DNA of 64,000 nt from the NCBI GenBank assembly GCA_963920685.1, contig OY987331.1, positions 20,403,149 through 20,467,148 on the forward strand, written 5' to 3'. How positions within the stretch are numbered: position 1 is the first letter of the stretch; each line of letters opens with the position of its first letter. Of the stretch, positions 10,693 through 22,600 are shown one piece after another. Both the position numbers and the translations under genes were made by a program. Source of the DNA: Polydrusus tereticollis. Lineage: Eukaryota; Arthropoda; Insecta; Coleoptera; Curculionidae. Under the pieces are notes generated by a model. The model made no database searches, had not been told where the DNA came from, and worked only from the letters and a program-made list of their open reading frames with translations.

Positions 10693-13600
10693 AAGTATCT
10701 TCAGCGGACTGCGGTTTACTCTCTTCCGATTCTTCTTTCTTTTCGTTATTGTTTGCTGCTTCTTGACTATCTTCATTCAAACCTAAAGCAACCTAAGAAA
10801 CAATTTCTTAGTCATAAAGTGTCGCTCGTTTCCATATAATTTAAATCGCAGGCCACTAATAATTTTAATTTTTAATCACTATTATTTGTACTAACCTCTA
10901 AATCTTTTAAAATTTCCGTTTCTTTGGGATCAATAAGTGTAAACCGATGATGCAGAGCCGTCAAGTGGGCAAACGTTTGGTTTAGGTGAGAGTGAAGCCC
11001 CAGCATGACTACTTCTTTAAAGTGAGCCGCATAGAGATGGGCTACTACATGAAAGAGGAGCCGGACTATTTTTCTGACTATAGATTCGAAGGACGAAGGA
11101 AATTCGTTAGCTAAAAAATAAAATTGGCTCTTAATAGGGTACAAAATATTACATTGAAAAAACTTAATTTATTATTTAATTGCTTCAGTTCTATTTACCA
11201 TATTTGGTAGGAAAAATAGTCTCATCACTTATAGTTTTCTGTATAAACGTCATTACATAATCTATATACTGGGGGGCTGCAACTTTAGTTTTCTTCCCCT
11301 TTTCGTCAAACCATAAATAAGTTCTAAAAATTTAGTCAGTAATAAAAGATAACACAACTGAATGTTTTATTTAGGTCACATACCTTTGCCCCGGTCCTGT
11401 CATATCAGGACAACTGTGTGTTGTACAAAATTCACTAACTGCTCCATAGACTAGATTGACGTGTTCAAATAGAGCCATTGCTAAAACATGACATTGTGTA
11501 AATACTCAAAAAATAAGTAAATTAATTTATTTCATTTCATTCAATGCAATGGATAGAATTTATAGTTAGCGTTTCAAATTAGAGATGGAACGGACCTGTA
11601 TCGATTCCGTCCCCGCAGTATTGACAAGAAATGCATTCTAGACTTATTAAACTAGAATAAAGCTTTTTAAAAAATTTAATTTGATCACTCATATCTTAAA
11701 AACTGTTTCAGCTAATACAGACGAACTATACCGGGTGCATGGCTTAGTTCAACATAAGAAATCCCATGTAAATTTTGAGGTGGCTAAATATTGGCTCTCC
11801 TGCACATTTTAGAGAAAAATTTTATTATAATTTTTTGAAGAGGTTCTATACCGGGTGTTGCATCGTCGAGCGGAACATAGGAAATCCCATGAAATTTTAA
11901 ATGGGGTCAATTATTGGCTTCCCTAATTATTTTAGAGAAAAATTCTATTTAGGTTTATTAAAGAGCTTTAAAACCCACATTCAAAAGAATAACTTTTGAT
12001 ATTTTTGATGAGCCCGTTTACGGGTTATCGCCGATTTCTTTTTAACTATTTCTCCTTTTTATGGCCCCGTATTTGCGGGCACCAGTCAAGGTAAAAGATT
12101 ACTGTCAAATAAAGTTGTCATTTTGAGGAATATTTGAACATCTTCTTAAATCCTAAAGTTCTAACAATTTAATAGTACCTACCTATTAATTAGTAAAATA
12201 TTGAAACATGTAAAATGTCATAATTAACCTTGTAATTGGATATTTATTTTAGTTTTATTCAGATTAATTTGTACACATAAATACACCTTTAATATTTTCG
12301 ATGTACGAGTTTTTATAACAATAAAGCACACATTTCAAAATGACAACTTTATTTGACAGTCATCTTTTACCTTGACTGGTGCCCGCAAATACGGGGCCAT
12401 AAAAAGGAGAAATAGTTAAAAGAAATCGGCGATAACCCGTAAACGGGCTCAACAAAAATATCTAAAGTTATTCTTTTGAATGTGGGTTTTAGTGCTCTTT
12501 AATAAACCTAAATAGAATTTTTCTCTAAAATATTTAGGGAAGCCAATAATTGACCCCATTTAAAATTACATGGGATTTCCTATGTCCCGCTCGACGATGC
12601 AACACCCGGTATAATAAACTCATGTGCCAAGTTTGAATAAATCTTAATAAGCCAATCCTAACTTATTCAATTAAATGTGATGGCAAAATTACGAAATTTT
12701 CATAGTTTAGGTTAGTTGACATTGACAAAACGAAAAGTAGCGTCAGTGACAACATTTTCATTGAAGGCGCTTTAATTATAGCTTTTCATTAAGGAAAAAG
12801 TAACAATGATTAAGTGGTATTACATGCACAGGAAACAGTTAAGAGCAGGGTCTGAAATGTTTACAGTTCAATTCCGTGATAAGCCTATCCCTTCCATTTC
12901 AATAATTAAACTTATCATTAGTAAATTCGAGTCCAAAGGCACTGTAATAAATAACTAAAAATGCTCAACTCAGAATGTCAATAAAGGTGAAGAAAGGGAT
13001 AATAGAGATCTGGATATTTTACTACACATGGAGGAAAATAAAATGATTAGCACAGAGGATTCTTAGGGCAAGCCGTAGAAAAACATCAAACCACAATGTT
13101 GCGCACTTTAAAAAAACATAAATATTTTTCTTACAAGTATGAAAAACATCAAGAGTGATGAAGAACAGAGAATGGTATTCTGTTTTGAGGTAATGGAAAC
13201 AGCAAATAATAATAGGGATTTTTTGAGAAAGATTTGTTTTACCAATGAATGTATATTTACCCTCAACAACGAACCAAATGTTTAAAATTGCCGGTATTGG
13301 AGCCAAGAAAATGAACATCCTCTTGTTCATACTCGGACGCAATATCCACAAAAAATAAATGTTTAGGCGGGAATTGTAGGACATCACATTATTGGACCAT
13401 TTTTTATGGAAGGCAACCTTACGGCAGTAACCTATTGGACTACAAAATCGAATTGAACCCACACAAGAAGAAGTTGTACGCGAAAATCAGGACATCTGGT
13501 ATCAAATGGACGGTTGTCCTGCCCATCATTCTCTCATGGTTAGGGAATACTTGCATAATATTTTTAACGGAAATATTATTGGTCACGGGCATCTAATCCT

Positions 13601-16600
13601 TTGGCCAGCCAGGTCTCCTGACCTTTCGCCAAACGACTTCTTTCTGTGGGGTGACTTAAAAAATTTTATTTATAAAATCTGAAAATCTAGACCAGCTAAA
13701 AACTGTATTTTGTTGGAATGTGACTAGAGATGTAAAATTCTCGGTAATAATATTTTGGAGAATATTCTAAGAATATTCTCGAGAATATTCTCAAGTTAGA
13801 GAATTTTCTGGGAATGGTAAGAAAATCGCTAGAAATGGCAATAATAAGAAATAAAATTTTTACATTCCACTACAGTACATTTTTTGTATTAAAATATTTC
13901 CAAACATTACTTTTTGGTTGTGTGATACCCTTTAATTTATTTTGCTCCTTGTTTTTATACTTATAGACGGTCTAAACTGAGCCGAACGGAACGCCAAAAT
14001 AAAACAAGTCTCACCACATCATTTACAATTCTCACAGCTGTATACGAGTATACGATCGCGCTTCTATTTCTAGTTATAGAAAAGGTTTGAAAAGCTCAAA
14101 ATTTTAAAAATCATTGCAAAATTTTTCAGAGTAGATTATGTAGAAAAACTTCTCTAGAGAATATTCGTGGGAGAATTTTCTTACAGAGAATATTCTCCTC
14201 TCACATCTCTAAATGTGACACAATATTTCAATATCAACTCAGTAATGTTAGAAATGAATTTAATAATAATAATAATAAAAATAAGTAATCTAAGGCATGT
14301 TATGTTAAATTTAAGGCTTAGTAACAAAAACATAATGGTGTCTTTTATTTTGGATGTGTGATTGCTCGACGAAAATATGTTTTTAATGCGAAATAATCTT
14401 TTTCCATTATTGCCCGAGCGGCGAGTTTAAATCACGAGGAGCGAAGCGACGAGGGATTTAAGACGCGAGGGCTATAATAAGCTGTCTAAACCGTGGTTAA
14501 TATATTATTTTTTCCACTACTACAAACTTTTATATGACATTTATCTTTATAGTATTAATAATTATAAAAAATTATAGGTAGGTATAAGTATATTTTTTAA
14601 TCAAGTTACCTGCGCTTTGGAATTGGCAAAATATTTTGTTGTTTTGTCAGGTGGCTTTGTCAATGTCAATTTGTGTTCATTTGTGTCATCAGATTTCACG
14701 AGTTTTGCGTTTTTTTTTTAAATGAGCGAAGAAAATGTTAGTGATAATATTATGTGTACACCTCCCGAATTAAGGATGGAAGCAGAAAAAATGTTGATTG
14801 TATCGATATTTTACAATATCAAGTAATCTAATATGTATTGATAATTATCTGGTTGCCTAACCACAATGAATTGATGTTGTAGAATTAAAAAATCAAGTTA
14901 CCTGCGTTCAAACAAAATTCGGTTAAGGTCAAAGATCGGTCAATAATGGATTTCAATGGCTTATTATTGACCATGGTCAATAATGACTTATAAGGTAGAG
15001 AAAAACGATTTCTAGCGTTAATAATCGGTCAATAATGGCGATGTTATAGGTTAGTAGTGGAAAAAAGTCATTATTGACCATGGTCAATAATAAGCCATTG
15101 AAATCCATTATTGACCGATCTTTGACCTTAACCGAATTTTGTTTGAACGCAGGTAACTTGATTTTTTAATTCTACAACATCAATTCATTGTGGTTAGGCA
15201 ACCAGATAATTATCAATACATATTAGATTACTTGATATTGTAAAATATCGATACAATCAACATTTTTTCTGCTTCCATCCTTAATTCGGGAGGTGTACAC
15301 ATAATATTATCACTAACATTTTCTTCGCTCATTTTTTAAAAAAACGCAAAACTCGTGAAATCTGATGACACAAATGAACACAAATTGACATTGACAAAGC
15401 CACCTGACAAAACAACAAAATATTTTGCCAATTCCAAAGCGCAGGTAACTTGATTAAAAAATATACTTATACCTACCTATAATTTTTTATAATTATTAAT
15501 ACTATAAAGATAAATCTCATATAAAAGTTTGTAGTGGTGGAAAAAATAATATATTAACCACGGTTTAGACAGCTTATTATAGCCCTCGCGTCTTAAATCC
15601 CTCGTCGCTTCGCTCCTCGTGATTTAAACTCGCCGCTCGGGCAATAATGATGGCTGTCTAAACCTTGGTTAATAATATACTATTATTTGTTATGTCCAGC
15701 TTTACGTCAATTTTTGACAATAGCGTAATAGAAATTATTTGCTGGTGTTTGCTGTATTACCTAAACTATGAAAATTTCGTAATTTTGCCATCACATTTAA
15801 TTGAATAAGTTAGGATTGGCTTATTAAAATTTATTCAAACTTGGCACAAGGGTTTATTTTATAGGCCTCTTCAAAAAATTATGAAACAAATTTTTTCTAA
15901 AATGTACAGGGTCTTTGATTATATTTACGTGAACTCTAGAGCCTTTATTATTAGAGATGGAAAAAAATCTTATATTCAAAAGTTCTAGGGTTTTTCTTTT
16001 ATAATCTTTTGAAGTTATCAGAAAAAACAAAGTTGCATCGGAAAATGAAAAAATATAGGCAACTTCAAGTTTTTTAAATGGAACACCCTGTATATTATAC
16101 GCTAAAATGAAAGATCTTTTTTCCGTGATTCCAAATATATATATATGTTGATGACATTTGGGTGAGCTATTTTTGACATATATTAGCTTAAAATATAAAT
16201 AAATTGAAAAGAAGGTTGATAAACTTGTCAAGCAAACCATGGAAACAATTGTTAAGTTATTTATTACGCTTTATGAATTGTTTCCATGGTTTGCTTGACA
16301 AGTTTATCAACCTTCTTTTCAATTTATTTATATTTTAAGCTAAGATATGTCAAAAATAGCTCACCCAAATGTCATCAACATATATATATTTAGAATCACG
16401 GAAAAAAGATCTTTCATTTTAGCGCATAATATACAGGGTGTTCCATTTAAAAAACTTAAAGTTGCCTATATTTTTTCATTTTTCGATGCGACTTTGTTTT
16501 TTCTGATAACTTCAAAAGATAATAAAAGAAAAACCCTAGAACTTTTGTATATAAGATTTTTTTCCATCTCTAATAATAAAGGCTCTAGAGTTCACGTAAA

Positions 16601-19600
16601 TATAATCAAAGACCCTGTACAGGGAAGCCAATATTTAGCAACCTCAAAATTCACATGGGATTTCCTATGTTCAACCAAGCCATGCATCACCCATTTATTT
16701 GGTAAGATTTCTGAAATACCCTGTGTGAGCCTTTCTATATCAATACTTTAGGTATGCGCTCAAATGAAATACATAATGTGTACATTGTTGGCGTTATGAA
16801 AAAACCCTGAATAGTGAAAAAAATTCAGTCAAAAAGTATTAAAACAATAGTTAATCTGTTGGCATAATATAAGCGCAGGACTATCATGGTATACTTACTA
16901 TGTGAAGCTAGCCATTCATTGTAGTCTAGACCAGCAGGCAGGTCAACTAAAAGCCTCAGTTCCATTTCTGGCAATTTTCTTTCAAGTACAGTTGCCTCGA
17001 GATATAGCTTTGAATCAGTTGATGAAGAATCTGCTCCTTCCTTCTCCTTTCGACGTGCTTTTCTATATGAAAATCTAAGTTTAGTAATAATTTTAATAAC
17101 TTCAAGTAATCAATGAAATTTTCAATCCACACGATTCTTCAGGGGCTTAATGATTTAAGTATATTCATAAACATAAACATGTTACCCTGTCACTGTTAAA
17201 CATAATTATTCACTTAAGAAACTAAACAAATCACCTGCAAAAACATGTGGTCAAGGATTGTTCATTAAAAACTAAAACTTTGTTATTATCAATTTTCGGC
17301 TTGCTTGAAATCGCTTTAGTAAGCCACATTTTACAGGTCTAATTTTGTACTGACATTCGCCTTGCAAATCTGCTATAAAGGTTAAACTTGCTGAACAAAA
17401 ATTGAAGTTAATTAAAGGCCAAAGGAGAAGCCCCATAAATTTAACAAGCCTAGTTATTGGATTTTCTGCAATGTGGGATGTTTAGCCATGATTTTTCAAT
17501 AAAACATCTAATTTACTAAGGAGGTTGTCTTTTCTTAAATTAAAAGAAAAATAAATAATTAAATCGATGTGACCTTATTAAGAACAAACTAATTTACGTG
17601 AAGTTCTAATGACTAGTAATAATTTTGTTATGGTTTTTAACGTGTTCCAGGTCAATTTCCTTATGTTAATAGTTTGACCTAATCATGGTTTATTTAAAAA
17701 ACTGCTTGTTTTGGGTTTTGACTTGGATTAAGTACCTGTCCATCTTATAGATAAAAAAATAAACTATTCTGTTGTGAAAATTTATTCTGCATATTAAAAA
17801 TCTTATCATCAATGGTACCTATTCCAATAGAAATAGGATCCTTAAGTATAAGACCTATACTTAATACAAAATGCAAAGAGAATGTTTAGTCCTATAAGTA
17901 TGAAGTAATTTAACATGAAATATTTCTTTTGGTTAATCTCTTTCTGAGAGAGGTATAAAACTTTTTTATTTTAATGTTTGTACCTATTATTGGTTTCCAC
18001 TTCTGTGTGATTTTATGCTTTTATATCTGACAAAATTTTAAATTCATTATTGTAATGTATGTGACTAGGTATATAGAGGTAAGTACCCAAAAAGATGAAT
18101 CCTCACAAAATTTTTGTACTTAATTCTCCAGATTTTTGAACATACCCTACCTATAAGTTTTTTGTTTTCAATATTGATTGGCAAATAAGATTTACTTAAT
18201 GCTAATGTAAAAATTTTTATTTTGTGATTAACATAAAATGTAGGTGTACACTTTTACCAACAAATTGCAACTACTTGCCAACAACCTTAGCACATGTACA
18301 GGGTTATCCAACCAAGACTGGACAAGGCGATTTTTTGACTTTTCCTGTACTTTTATAAAAAAACTGAAATAGCCATCTTAAGTCATTTTCTCCCGCGAAT
18401 TCGAATATCTTCAGCAAAAAACAATTGAACATCAAACAAAAGTACTAGGGGTCACTTTGATATTTTTTTAAATGGGATGCCGTATTTTTAATGAGCTTAT
18501 CCGATTTCTCATATAAATTTTGATCTAAAATGTTGGATTTTTAATTCAAAAACGCCTTTTTTCTTCAGTTTTAAATTCGGAAAATGTTCGTCTACCGTAA
18601 GATTAATACCTGATAGATGGATACCCGTTTCACCTGTTCACCCTTTAACCTGCTTTAAAGCGTCCGTCAGTTAGACAAAATAATCAAGCACAAATTACCG
18701 AAATAAATTTAGATACGTAAGCTGGGCGTTCCCGCCAAACATTATTATTTTGTTTGGATCGCATTTCGTAGATGTCGCCGGTAGTGGCATCGCCCGGACT
18801 TTATTTGCGATCGAGAAGAAGCACCCTCCCAGATTTCGTTGTTGTCAAAAATTTGAATTGTATTGTCAATTTTCTATTCTCGATTTTCTTTTAAGTTGTG
18901 TTGAATTTTAATGCCGTTTGTGATCGTTCGGTCTCTGTGTGTACTATTAGCGCGTTTTTTGATAGTGGTTTTGACTCTTTGTTTAGTTTTAGTGTGTTTT
19001 CGGTTTGTTTAGTTAAAGTTCGCGTATTTATTTCCGTTATGGAAGACTACGCACCACCGTTAAAACCCAAAAAATGTTGTGTTCCAAAGTGTTTAAATAA
19101 ACATGGCATGCAACACCGCTTGCCAAAAAGAGATCCGATAATTGTTGATCATAAAAATAATGTTTTATTACCTATTTCGCTTTATTTTAGTCAGCTGTAT
19201 TTTTTTAAATAGGTATTGCTTGGTTTAAATAATTCCTTTTTTGCTGCTTTCTATTGGAGCTCTTAGATATACGTTATTTGTTACTTTACCAACATGGTAT
19301 TTACTCCAAACTTAAAAACAAGAGTTACAAATAACGTGTATCCCTGAACTAAAAATAAAAGCAGAAAAAAATGAATATTTAAACCAAGGAATATTTTAAA
19401 TTTTAAAGCGGCACCAATATCTACCGACAAAACAGATTTCATCAAAAGTTGGTAAAACAGTTTTCTTTATTTTCACCCATAGTTGCCAAACAGATTTCTT
19501 TCTTTCTCGCGTGTTTCGGATCGCAAATACTAGGACATCAGCGCCAATTAGTTTTTGACAGCTCTAAGAGTCCAGTTGCGTATCTAAATTTATTTCGGTG

Positions 19601-22600
19601 ATTTGTGATAATCAAGTTTCAAATTTCTATATATTTTTCACGAATTAATTACAAATTTAGTAGTTTTTGCAAATCTATTATTGCTTACGTATAAAAAAAG
19701 TATGACATATTAGAAAAAACTATAAACTAAAGTGAATAACTTTAATCTCAATAATATAATTGTTCTATGTGTCCTCCATTATTTTCAAAACATGACCGAT
19801 GCCCCCTTTTCAATCTCTCCAAAGAATCTCTTACAATATTTTGGTCCTGGTTAAGTCTATTAATTTCATTTATAATTTTTTGCTGAATGTCCTCCAGACT
19901 TCTGTTGGGTCGTTGATAAACTACATTTTTTAAATGACCCCATAAAAATGTATCCATTGGCGTGATATCGGGGCTATTTGGTGGCCAATGAATTGTTCCG
20001 TTACGTCCAATCCACTGATTGTAACGCTCTTTTAGGTATGTTACCACTTCTCGAACTGCATGAGGCGGAGCACCATCCTGCTGCCAAATGATATTGTTGT
20101 AGGCTTGCAATGGCAACCTTTCCAAGAAATCCTCGATATCGTTATGAAGAAAATGGAGGTATCTTTGGCCTGTTAAAGAGCCACGATAAAATAGTGGTCC
20201 AATAATTCGATTTTCTAACATCCCACACCAAACATTAAGTGAGCTCCAACCTTGAAACTTTATCATTTCATATCTATGAGGGTTAACTGCTGCCCAGTAT
20301 CTTGTATTTTTCCGATTGTATACCCCCGATGTTGTAAATGACGCTTCGTCACTCCATAGAATTTTATTATATAAATTATAATCTTCGTCTTGCTCTCTCA
20401 TCAGCATTGAAGCAACAAATCGAAATCGCAGTTCTTTTTGAAGCTGTGTTAAGTATTGAACGGGAAGGATGCAATATGGTTTTAGACCACATTTTTTTAA
20501 AGTTCTGTGAACTGTTCCATAGCTTACTCTCCGGAGCCCTGGACCATACCTTACTTCTCGTACCGCTTGCGGAATAGAACTCTGCGGATTTATAGTAAAA
20601 TATTGAACAATAGCTCGATCCCTTATATTCCGTCTTTTCATCTTTCTTGGCTTATCTTTCAATGTCTTACTTTCTTCAAATAGGGTCTTAATTCTGAGAA
20701 TTGTATCCACTGAAATGTGTCTCTGGAAACTCTCAAAAAATGTTCTTTGTGTTTGTCGAGCATTCTCTCCACTTTTGTAATATAATTTTATTACATTTAG
20801 CCGTTCTTCTAAAGAATATTTCATTATTTGTAATTAATTCGTGAAAAATATATAGAAATTTGAAACTTGATTATTTTGTCTAACTGACGGACGCTTTAAA
20901 GCAGGTTAAAGGGTGAACAGGTGAAACGGGTATCCATCTATCAGGTATTAATCTTACGGTAGACGAACATTTTCCGAATTTAAAACTGAAGAAAAAAGGC
21001 GTTTTTGAATTAAAAATCCAACATTTTAGATCAAAATTTATATGAGAAATCGGATAAGCTCATTAAAAATACGGCATCCCATTTAAAAAAATATCAAAGT
21101 GACCCCTAGTACTTTTGTTTGATGTTCAATTGTTTTTTGCTGAAGATATTCGAATTCGCGGGAGAAAATGACTTAAGATGGCTATTTCAGTTTTTTTATA
21201 AAAGTACAGGAAGTCAAAAAATCGCCTTGTCTAGTCTTGGTTGGATAACCCTGTACCTACTAAGTAAATGACTCTAATCTTGTTAGGTAGGTTTGATAAC
21301 AAATTGTAAATGAGGAACTAAGTGTTCAATATTAATGCAGTTTTTACCCATTCAATCTCTCACAGAGAGGTCAAGTATTCCTTATTTTTACATTTCTCTG
21401 CTCAACATTTATTTGATGACTTAACACAGGTCTTTGGCAAATATTAATTTATATCCTGCCCATAAGTATATAGAATAGGTAGTATTATAGTACTTAGGTA
21501 TATAACTACTAAAATTGACATTCCTAATTGTGACAAAAAAAATTCAACATTGTATTAGGCTCCATATTAGTTATTAAAAAATAATTTCATAAAGGTTGAC
21601 TTTAGTTTCTTCTTAATTATCAATTCAATTATCATATATAGGTACCTAAGTAGGAAGGTACCTAAGTATAGTTTTGACATTTAACCTGACCCGGACCTGA
21701 CCTAACCAAAATAGATTTTTACACTTAGAAGTAAGAATTTAATTAGGAGTTAAATATTCTAATATTAGGTAGCTTCGTAGGCCCTTCCATTTTTATTTAA
21801 CAAAGGTAATATAACAAAAATAAAACAAACATCCGATTTGTTTCTTCTTTAAGGTTAAGGGTACCCACCACTGAAACAGATATAATCTAATCAGGTATAC
21901 ACTTATAAGTACACAACTCTCAAGGTTACAGTCTAATCTGAGAATTATTGGCCAATAACTGCTTAATCTAAAGCAGCTATACTCTAAGTGTGTTCCGCGG
22001 AACCCTAGGGTTCCGCGATACCTCTGTAGGGGTTCCTCAAGAATTTAGAAAAAAAATCAAAGCACCTCTCTCTGGTCGAACGTTTTGACTCCGCGGCCGC
22101 GCGTAGGTATATTTATTTATTTATTTGTATTTGTATAAACATGTGTTACAATAGCTGGTACAATATCTCATAAGTTTGGTATCAACATGAATACTTGTAT
22201 ACTTGTGAGCGCGCAGTCCCTTTGATAAAAGCCGCCTCTGAATTGTTTACAACGCAATTTTTATATTTCTCTTTTTATTTTTGCTTTTTGTTTATCAAAG
22301 GCGCCGACTCGAGTATTTTCGAGAATATTCGAGATCGAGTCTAGGACTAAGTATAAAAGCGGCGATCGCGCGTCGCGCCTCGTCAGTCAGTTGACGATTA
22401 GCGTTCGGAGCGATAAGTTCCTACCTACCTACTTACAAGCTCGCTAGCGAGAAACTAGTGTTCATTGTTCTACTGCCTGCTGTATTCTGTTGTCTCAGTT
22501 TTATACATTTCTTCATTGTACTAAACTTAGTCTCTTATACGCAGTAACGATTGTGCATTATTTAGACCCCACCATCCTGACGTGTAACATTATAAATAAA

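Larger units (their letters stand above)
11731..16693 (+). mobile_element. long-TIR mariner relic carrying three nested foldback elements
   Basis: Removing three inserts leaves one mariner. Its left TIR is 11731-11850 plus 12610-12715, and its right TIR is 15757-15906 plus 16618-16693. Matching blocks are GCATGGCTTAGTTCAACATA, TTTTTTGAAGAGG, GTGCCAAGTTTGAATAAA and GCAAAATTACGAAATTTTCA, in mirror order. A broken transposase lies between (12806-13690). Inserts at 11851-12609 (left TIR), 14405-15649 (body) and 15907-16617 (right TIR) account for the rest. The whole nest sits in the Mob2 intron 11481-16898. Confidence 0.75.
18299..21253 (-). mobile_element. young mariner-like transposon with about 430-bp TIRs
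   Basis: Ends read CAGGGTTATCCAACCAAGAC and its inverse, with TA on both sides (18297-18298, 21254-21255). The TIRs run 18299-18688 plus 19617-19656 (left, split by an insert) and 20827-21253 (right). Over the whole length I count only about three differences, so insertion is recent. The right TIR ends two bases before the transposase start codon. Without the 0.93-kb THAP-element insert the transposon is about 2.0 kb. It lies in the Mob2 intron 17063-25363, antisense to neither strand's exons. Confidence 0.93.

Noticed and set aside
13022..13462. Minus-strand open frame of 146 codons
   Set aside because: It is antisense to a mariner transposase relic whose conserved blocks are on the plus strand.
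14405..15649. CRISPR-like or bacterial palindromic array
   Set aside because: It is a single long inverted repeat with no regular spacers, in a eukaryotic intron.
15854..16751. Two similar proteins of about 130 residues on opposite strands
   Set aside because: They are mirror translations of the two arms of the foldback element at 15907-16617; no domain or start context supports a gene.
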